The notes beneath the pieces are model-generated. The model did no database searches and was not told the origin of the DNA. It saw only the letters and a list, made by a program, of their open reading frames with translations. A stretch of 64,000 nucleotides of DNA from NCBI GenBank assembly GCA_002245135.1, contig NGBS01000292.1, positions 248,001-312,000 on the forward strand, given 5' to 3'. A program made the translations under genes and the position numbers. This DNA is from Proteromonas lacertae (taxonomy: Eukaryota > Sar > Bigyra > Opalinata > Proteromonadidae). Position 1 is the first letter of the stretch. Each line of letters begins with the position of its first letter. This document shows, one piece after another, positions 57,595 through 64,000 of this stretch.

Positions 57595-59142
57595 ATGGAA
57601 TCAAGAGATCCTGTGATTGGAATTGACCTTGGAACAACTAATAGTTGTGTTGGTATTTATAAAAACCATCGTGTTGAGATTGTACCTACTCAGACTGGAC
57701 AAAATGTCTTGCCTTCTCGAGTTTGGATTAATAAAGAAGGTGAAAAAATCATTGGAAGTACAGCATGTTCTAAACAGCATAAAGTTATTTATAATTCAAA
57801 AAGATTTATAGGTAAGAACTACAGTAAGATATCTGAAAAAGATAAAGAATGTTGTTCTTTTAGAATTGAGAAAAGTGAAGCTGGTGATATTCCGTTAATG
57901 GTAGTAGAATATGGTGAAAAAGATGAAAAAGAAAAAAAATATAAAAAATATACACCAACACAAATATCATCCTTTATATTGAAAGAATTAAAAAAATTAG
58001 CTGATTTAAAGCTTAATAAAAATAAAAATAATATAACTCCCACAAATGCAGTGATAACTGTTCCAGCATATTTCAATGAAAAACAAAGAGAAGAAACAAA
58101 AAAAGCAGCTGAATTAGCCAATTTAAAAGTAATTCAATTAATAAATGAACCAACAGCAGCTGCATTTGCATATTGTGATCATTTAAATAATCTGAATGAT
58201 AAATCTTATACGCACATCTTAGTTTATGATTTTGGAGGTGGTACATTTGATGTATCTTTAGTTAAAGTAGATCATGAAAATAAAAAAATAATTGTCTTAA
58301 AAACAGATGGTGATAATCATTTAGGAGGTGAAGATATTGATCAAAAGTTCGTAGATAATTATGCTTGTTATTATAATGTAAAAGGAGTTGAAGATACTCC
58401 AAAAGAAATAAAACTAAAAATGAAACCAATATGTGAAGCTGCTAAGAAGTATTTAACTACTGATACACAAACTAATTTTAAGTTTGATATGTTTGGATTT
58501 GATGATGATGGGTATGACATATCAAGAGAAAGTTTTATATCAATGATAGAAGAGATATTAAATAAAACATTTGAAATAGTTGAAAATATGGTGAATAGTA
58601 TGAATGGATTTAATAAGAATGATATAAATTATATTGTATTAGTTGGTGGAAGTTCAAAAATTCCATATATTGAAGATAAATTAAAAGAAATGTTTCCTGC
58701 TAGTGTAATAAAGAAAGACATTAACACTGAAGAAGTTGTTGCAATTGGTGCTACACTTTATGCAAGTGGTAGTGTATTAAATGGTTATGAATGTGTTGAT
58801 ATTATTTCACACAGTTTATCGACTGATGTAGCTGGTGGAAAATCACAAATACTATTTCCAAAGAATAGTGTAATTCCATCAACCAAAATACTAACTTATA
58901 TAAATACAGATGATTCTGGTTTTAGTCATATTGGTATTTATGAAGGTGAAAATAAAGATTATTCTGATAATAAATACTTAGGTGGATGTAATATTCCAAT
59001 AACATCTGCTAAACCAGGAATGGTTAAATTCACTGTAATTTATAAAATAAACAAGAGTGGAGTGATTGAAATAACTGCGAAAGAAGAAAATCCAAATCCT
59101 CATGAAATATTAGAAAAGATTGAATTGAATGAATCTGTGTAA
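57595..59142 (+). CDS. Lid-less Hsp70-like protein (515 aa), second copy
   Basis: An intron-free frame with Hsp70 ATPase motifs ([58 protein letters not shown]) and a beta substrate domain that stops at EILEKIELNESV. It lacks the helical lid and EEVD. It shares [14 protein letters not shown] with the protein at 34.7 kb in place of TPLSLGLET, so the two form a subfamily, though they are far apart in sequence. It is more divergent than the canonical HSP70 and richer in Lys/Asn. TTTGGCTTGAGTTTC lies about 50 nt upstream of the ATG. It is divergent from USP14, whose ATG is 83 bp away, so the two may share a promoter region. Confidence 0.9.
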   Translation: MESRDPVIGIDLGTTNSCVGIYKNHRVEIVPTQTGQNVLPSRVWINKEGEKIIGSTACSKQHKVIYNSKRFIGKNYSKISEKDKECCSFRIEKSEAGDIPLMVVEYGEKDEKEKKYKKYTPTQISSFILKELKKLADLKLNKNKNNITPTNAVITVPAYFNEKQREETKKAAELANLKVIQLINEPTAAAFAYCDHLNNLNDKSYTHILVYDFGGGTFDVSLVKVDHENKKIIVLKTDGDNHLGGEDIDQKFVDNYACYYNVKGVEDTPKEIKLKMKPICEAAKKYLTTDTQTNFKFDMFGFDDDGYDISRESFISMIEEILNKTFEIVENMVNSMNGFNKNDINYIVLVGGSSKIPYIEDKLKEMFPASVIKKDINTEEVVAIGATLYASGSVLNGYECVDIISHSLSTDVAGGKSQILFPKNSVIPSTKILTYINTDDSGFSHIGIYEGENKDYSDNKYLGGCNIPITSAKPGMVKFTVIYKINKSGVIEITAKEENPNPHEILEKIELNESV

Positions 59143-59211
59143 AGTAGTAATATTTAAAATATAAAAAAAATAACAAATAATAAATAAAATTAAGTTATAA
59201 ATATTATTGTT

Positions 59212-59869
59212 TTATATTGTAGTTATTAAAGTAGAATTTAGGAAGGGTTTCTTTCTCCTTCTTGATATTTTAAAATCTTCTTGATCTGTTCTTACTGTAT
59301 CAACTATATCTCTTGCTATTGTACCTCTTTTTGGTTCTGACATTTGCCATTGTTTTGGTTTAACTGTAATTTCATCAACTACCTCTTGAACAAATGGAGG
59401 AGGTTCTAATGGAGGTGGAGGAATATCTGGTTTTTCAACCACTTTTCTTTCCCTTATTCTCTTCTTTGCTTGCGGAGAATTAATTCTTAAAATGACACCA
59501 GTATGTGGACGAGTTAAAGAAGCTTGTGAAACTGAATCATCACCTTTTTGTCTTTTATTTCCTTTTTTAACATTCTTTTTTATTCTATTGCTTCTACGAC
59601 TAGACAAAGATGCTATTGACTGTAACTGATCAACATCAAACATCTCTTCTTCATCAGCTTGTGATAAAAGATCATCTACATTTGCTTGAAATGTTTCATG
59701 ATCAATGATACTTGCGCAATAATAAGGAATTTTGCCACCTAACAAATAACTATTAAAAATGTTAATAAAAATAATATACCCTAGAATTCTTTTATTTCTG
59801 TAATATATTTTTGGTTCTATATCTCATAAATAGAAATTATATACCATTTTTCGAAGCTGTTCTTGACAT
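59212..59869 (-). CDS. Basic, proline-containing protein of unknown function
   Basis: Three exons from ATG 59869: MSRTASKNEPKIYYRNKRIL, then YLLGGKIPYYCASIIDHETF after a 28-nt and a 30-nt intron, ending TAA at 59212. The middle is strongly basic (RRSNRIKKNVKKGNKRQK), then comes a Pro run (PDIPPPPLEPPPF) and a Lys/Arg-rich end (FKISRRRKKPFLN). There is no membrane span. The composition suggests a nuclear, possibly chromatin- or centromere-associated disordered protein, but I recognise no domain. It is convergent with the Hsp70-like gene, separated by only about 70 bp. Confidence 0.6.
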
Positions 59870-60044
59870 AATCAATAAATAAAAAATCAAACGACTACTT
59901 TTTTCAAACTAAGAATCAAACCTATTTAATAATTTAAAAACATTAATAATAATGTAAATGTTATAAAAAGGATTAAAATGAATTTAATGCTCAATACAAT
60001 ATACAACAAAAAAAAAATATAATTACTATAAGTATAGAGAAAAA

Positions 60045-60061
60045 AGAAAAAAAAGAAAAAA
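60045..60061 (-). terminator. Pol III T-run terminator of tRNA-His
   Basis: On the minus strand the tRNA is followed after about 5 nt by TTTTTT, C, then T8. Runs of T on the coding strand are the standard RNA polymerase III stop. Confidence 0.7.
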
Positions 60062-60066
60062 TATCT

Positions 60067-60139
60067 TGCCCGGGCCGCGATTCGGACGCGGGTTATTTCG
60101 GCCACAACGAAATGTACTAACCAACTATACTACCCGGGC
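60067..60139 (-). tRNA. tRNA-His (GUG)
   Basis: 73 nt on the minus strand and much more GC-rich than its surroundings. Acceptor GCCCGGG pairs with CCCGGGC, discriminator A. D arm GTAT/GTAC with AGTTGGTTA loop. Anticodon stem TTTCG/CGAAA with loop TTGTGGC, anticodon GUG. T stem CCGCG/CGCGG. No G precedes position 1 (the base there is A), so the G-1 needed by HisRS must be added after transcription, as in other eukaryotes. Odd point: the T loop reads TCCGAAT, with C where the universal U55 (pseudouridine) is expected; this base also lies in the B box. There is no intron. Confidence 0.93.
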
Positions 60140-60219
60140 TCTATTAATTATGTAATAATTGGGTTTATTAATTTTATTTTTTCTTTTTAATTAAAAAAAT
60201 CATTTCATTTTCAAAAATC

Positions 60220-61578
60220 ATGTCAACAAATTCAACAACCACAAATTCAAGTATAAAAACCAAAAGAAATAATTTTTGCAATAGCCTTATCAGAAGATTT
60301 ACAAACTATTATTCAAAATGCACCACATGACACCAGATATAGAACAGAGGTATATTAAAATTGCGATATTTTTGTTCAGGATGTTACCAATACAGAAGGA
60401 ATAGAATTTTCAATGTTCGGTCTTAAAAAAGATCTACTAATGGGAATTTTCAATAAAGGATTTACAAAACCTTCTCCCATACAAGAAAAAGCAATACCAG
60501 TAGCATTAATGAGAAAAAACATACTTGGCCGTGCTAAAAACGGAACTGGCAAAACTTGCTCATTTGTTATCCCCTGCCTTCAATTAATTAATACCGAACT
60601 CCCTGTAATTCAAGCTATCATTTTAGTTCCTACACGTGAATTAGCATTACAAACTTCAGCCGTAGTAAAAGAAATAGGTAAATTCATACCAAACTTGCAA
60701 TGTATGGTTAGTACAGGTGGTACTTCAGTAAAAGAAGATATATTAAGATTAGAAAAACCAGTACATATTCTAGTAGGTACTCCTGGTAGAATAAATGATT
60801 TAATTCATAAAAATATTGTCAAATTAGGTAGATGTGATATTATAGTTATGGATGAAGCTGATAAATTATTGTCATCTACATTCATTCCTGTAATCGAAGA
60901 TATTATTCACGGATTCCCCAAAGCTCCTCAGATTGTACTATTTTCTGCTACTTTCCCCGTCTCTGTAAAGTCTTTTAAAGATAAATATATGCCAGATGCT
61001 GAGGAGATTAATATAATGGAAGAATTGACTTTGAGAGGTGTTACACAGTATTATGCATATGTAGAAGAAAGAGATAAAGTTAGATGTTTAACTACACTAT
61101 TTAGTAGAGTATATAATAATATTTTAATATAATTAATTTTATAAATTTTCAATAGTTGGAAATTGTACAAAGTATAATCTTTTGCAATAGTGTAGAAAGA
61201 GTAGAATTATTAACTAAGAAGATGACTGAGTATGGATATGCTTGTATGTATATTCATTCACAAATGAAACAAGAAGATAGAAATCGAGTATTCCATGAGT
61301 TTAGACAAGGTAGAACTAGACATTTAGTGTGTTCTGATTTAATTACTAGAGGTATTGATGTCCCAGCTGTTAATGTAGTGATTAATTTCGATTTCCCTTA
61401 TGCTTCAGAAACTTATCTTCACAGAATTGGTAGATCAGGAAGATATGGACATCTAGGATTGGCTATTAACCTTATTACAAAGAAGGATAAGATGTCACTC
61501 TATCAGATTGAACAAGAGCTGGGTACGGAGATTAAACCGATACCACGAGAAGTTGATCGAACTTTGTATTGTTCGTAA
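60220..61578 (+). CDS. DHH1: DEAD-box helicase DDX6/Dhh1 (mRNA decay and storage)
   Basis: Three exons (60220..60349, 60380..61108, 61156..61578) give about 426 aa. It matches DDX6 throughout: [108 protein letters not shown] and [13 protein letters not shown]. Dhh1/DDX6 couples decapping and translational repression in P-bodies. In exon 1 the frame needs one T fewer in a TTTTT run near 60284 (then [19 protein letters not shown] follows); exon 1 is 130 nt, one over a whole number of codons. For so conserved a gene this looks like an assembly error. Confidence 0.93.
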
Positions 61579-61634
61579 TACTTCTTATACCTTTTTTTTG
61601 ACTCACTTACAATTAATTCGTGGCAAAACCTTGT

Positions 61635-62040
61635 TCACACAGTGGTTTCATCATTTGGATTAGCATTTGTTGAATTAATACTCTGTGAACCTTTCTGGAG
61701 TCAATTTAATTTTGTTTTGGGTTGATTATAAAGAAAAAAAGATGAAAATGAAAAATTTGTTTTAAAAATAGAGTCGTTTCTCTACTACAAAAAAACTGTT
61801 GGTTGATTTATTGTGGATTATATATCTCATTTACTAAATTACTAGAAGTAGATTACATACCACTATAGCAAAATATACTGTGTTTCAGTTGATCAAATGA
61901 ACTTCGTTCTTCATCTTTGTATGGATTTGTTATTTTATTGTGTTATGTAGATGTAATATATATAATACTCACATATGGAGTATTAGCTTTTTCAATAGAT
62001 GATTCATCATCTTTTATAACAAATAGTCATTTAAACAGTA
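61635..62040 (-). CDS. Possible small multi-exon gene
   Basis: Weakly supported. On the minus strand three stretches could be exons: KDDESSIEKANTPY (about 62010..61970), DEERSSFDQLKHSIFCYS (61910..61860) and a polar end KGSQSINSTNANPNDETTV with TGA at 61635. They are separated by sequences with GT...AG ends. I found no convincing start codon and could not fix phases. It may be a short protein, a degenerate gene or chance. Confidence 0.22.
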
Positions 62041-62068
62041 TTTAATACCTTTGATATAATTAATAGAT

Positions 62069-64000
62069 ATGTCATTTCACTATACTAAGCAATACTGCAA
62101 GTATACAGTTGGAACAAGAATAAAGGACAATTATCCTTCTACAGCCAATGGTTTATACAATATAAAACCCTCATTGCCTTTTGGTGTTTTTCTCAACAGA
62201 ATAACAGGTGTTATTAGTGGTATACCTTTATTTACACAAAAACGACAAGAATATGAAGTTGCATACACTGATACGAATGGTAATACAACAAACACACATA
62301 TATTTATATCTGTGAGTAATAATAACATAAATGATGAAATAGATGAAGATATTAAAAGAAAATTATCAAGCGAAGATGACACTGAAGAGTTTATATCACT
62401 ATTTGCAGGTGAAGATGCAGATATAAAAATAACCAAGTCATATATTGTGAATATGTCCAAGATAGACAAACCAATTTTAAATTTTCATTCATTTTATAGT
62501 TTAACCAATCAAAACCCATCATTATCTCCAGCAATAATAACCATTATATGTGATAGAAATCAAAATTTTCAGTTATTTGGTGATTTGAAGAATGTTTACA
62601 TTGCAAATGTTTATTTCAATATTTATACATCAGATGAAAGTGAATCTCCAGAAATTCTATTAAATGGAATAATCAAGTCAATAGAAAACTCTTATTTATA
62701 TAATGTACATATATCTATACAAAATATAGAGAATAAAGAGATTATATTGATTTGTAATGATAGTTTAAATAGTTATTGTGGTTTATTAAGTAGTAATATA
62801 ACCAATTCTACGCTGTTCCATATCGGATTTATAAATGGCAATAATCTAATAATCAAAGCATCAGCTAGTAATAATAAGATTGGTTTATTAATTGGAAATA
62901 TTGATAGTTCAAATTGTTATGGTTGTTTTATCAATAGTAATAATGACAAATCGATTAAAATAGACAACACGAATAGTCAATATGATTTTTCAATTGGTTT
63001 GTTGATAGTTAATAGTGTAAATAGTAATTTCATGTATTCATTTGTGAATATTGATATATTTATTTATAATAATAATAACCAACAACAGAATAGTATTAGT
63101 TTATTTATTAATAGAATGAATGGAATAGATAGTAGAATAACCAATAGTTTTGTGTTAATAAGAAGTGAATTATTGATTGAGAATGTTGATTTTAGTGGAT
63201 TTATTTATTCAAATGATTGTAATGATCTGAATATAAAAGATAGTTATGTAGAATTACATGGAATTATGATTAGTAAAGAAAGTTCGTTTATAACAAGTGG
63301 TTTTATATACAATAGTAATGGAAAATCAATAACAATGACAGATACATTTATAAAGTTATGCTTTGAAGAAAGTAGTTATAATTTTGATTATTATTTGTTC
63401 AATTATGTTAGAAAGAGTGTATTGAATATGAAGAATTGTTTATTCTACATAAATCGTAATACAGTTGTTGATATTTCAGGTGCAAATAGTATTAGTAGAA
63501 ACATAGAAAGTAGTTATTATATTACACCAAAGAATAATACAATTGAAAGTAATTCAATAACAGAAATAAAGAACATAAAAGAATGTAGTGAATTACCAAA
63601 TGGATTTGATTTATTAGATGCTATTAATAGAGATTTTTCAACGATTTATAACAAAGAAATGTCTTTCTTTGACGTTTCAAAGAAACAAATTAATGATATT
63701 ACTTCAACTATAAATGGAAATTCTTTTCTTTCAGTAGATATTGAGTTTATAAAATTGAACAAGGTATTGTATAGTAATTTATATGGGAATATATTCACTA
63801 TTTATCACAATATTCCAGAAAGGATATATAACAATGAAAATAAAGACATAGTGAAATTATATAATATGAATATTACTATAAAATATCCATCAGAATCAAA
63901 TATAGTTGGGAAAATAGATAGTTGTATATTGTTTGATGAGAAAATAGATGAGATTTTTACTGAATATTCCATACTAATAAACATATCAAAATGTATAGAT
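62069..64000 (+). CDS. Large Asn/Ser/Ile-rich beta-helix protein with N-terminal Ig-like domain (partial, runs off the window)
   Basis: One open frame of 644 codons from ATG 62069 to the window end, without a stop or intron. The first 90 residues resemble a putative Ig (He_PIG) domain: YNIKPSLPFGVFLNRITGV, then SGIPLFTQKRQEYEV and DTNGNTTNTHIFISV. The rest alternates short hydrophobic strands with Asn/Ser turns (NSYCGLLSSNITNSTLF, KIGLLIGNIDSSNCYGCFI, DFSIGLLIVNSVNSNFMYSF), as in GLUG-like or right-handed beta-helix surface proteins. No signal peptide follows this ATG, so either the protein is cytosolic or an upstream exon is missing. The same PSLPxG motif occurs in the broken BTB gene at 17.3 kb. 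Confidence 0.6.
   Translation, partial: MSFHYTKQYCKYTVGTRIKDNYPSTANGLYNIKPSLPFGVFLNRITGVISGIPLFTQKRQEYEVAYTDTNGNTTNTHIFISVSNNNINDEIDEDIKRKLSSEDDTEEFISLFAGEDADIKITKSYIVNMSKIDKPILNFHSFYSLTNQNPSLSPAIITIICDRNQNFQLFGDLKNVYIANVYFNIYTSDESESPEILLNGIIKSIENSYLYNVHISIQNIENKEIILICNDSLNSYCGLLSSNITNSTLFHIGFINGNNLIIKASASNNKIGLLIGNIDSSNCYGCFINSNNDKSIKIDNTNSQYDFSIGLLIVNSVNSNFMYSFVNIDIFIYNNNNQQQNSISLFINRMNGIDSRITNSFVLIRSELLIENVDFSGFIYSNDCNDLNIKDSYVELHGIMISKESSFITSGFIYNSNGKSITMTDTFIKLCFEESSYNFDYYLFNYVRKSVLNMKNCLFYINRNTVVDISGANSISRNIESSYYITPKNNTIESNSITEIKNIKECSELPNGFDLLDAINRDFSTIYNKEMSFFDVSKKQINDITSTINGNSFLSVDIEFIKLNKVLYSNLYGNIFTIYHNIPERIYNNENKDIVKLYNMNITIKYPSESNIVGKIDSCILFDEKIDEIFTEYSILINISKCID

Noticed and set aside
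1-64000. CRISPR arrays, insertion sequences, phage or bacterial operons
   Set aside because: None seen. Spliceosomal introns, tRNA-His without encoded G-1, and the gene set are all eukaryotic nuclear.

Overview
This is nuclear DNA from a small-genome eukaryotic microbe. It is strongly AT-rich and densely packed with about 30 genes on both strands, and most genes are cut by very short introns (mostly 26-45 nt, GTAT...TAG, often with TA runs). TAA and TAG end nearly all genes and TGA ends at least one, so the standard code applies. An axonemal dynein intermediate chain (DNAI3/IC140 type) says the organism builds a motile flagellum. I cannot place the lineage from the window; no close relative was recognised by sequence.

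Layout. 1-12 kb: UCHL5 C-terminus, an unrecognised gene, DDX27/DRS1 helicase, a PHD-finger protein, a PPPDE-PUL peptidase, a voltage-gated K+ channel with a secreted-type ectodomain, and an AKTIP/FTS-like E2 variant. 12-18 kb: a kinase/LRR gene scrap, a CLC-7-type chloride transporter, and a broken BTB-BACK-SPRY gene. 18-25.5 kb: a small membrane protein, cytosolic HSP70 with a heat-shock element, DNAI3 and a GPR180/TMEM145-like receptor. 25.6-34.5 kb: a pseudokinase-LRR gene, an NCLX/CCX cation exchanger, a p47-like SEP-UBX protein and an unknown gene. 34.7-39.4 kb: a lid-less Hsp70 and two tandem amino-acid/auxin-permease-type transporters. 39.4-45.3 kb: a second, larger kinase-like LRR locus. 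45.5-55.7 kb: CDC73, an ARM-type repeat protein, a four-TM protein and two more transporters of the same family. 55.9-64 kb: USP14, another lid-less Hsp70, a basic nuclear-looking protein, tRNA-His(GUG), DDX6/DHH1 and the start of a large Asn-rich beta-helix protein.

Main discovery. Seven introns begin with ATATCC or ATATCT rather than GT. Most carry a near-consensus U12 branch site (TTCTTTAAT type) 8-16 nt before the end, and they finish in AC, AG or, apparently, AA. They restore reading frames and family-conserved residues in four genes. The organism therefore very probably has a working minor (U12) spliceosome at high intron density, with four such introns in one gene.

Other themes. Ubiquitin/p97 functions recur (UCHL5, PPPDE-PUL, SEP-UBX, USP14, AKTIP-like), as do Hsp70 chaperones (one canonical, two lid-less) and ion/amino-acid transport. 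Exon-modular LRR proteins with degraded kinase domains form a fast-evolving family. Single-base frame breaks occur in several genes, some at homopolymers; part of these are likely assembly errors, while the BTB gene carries enough to be a real pseudogene.
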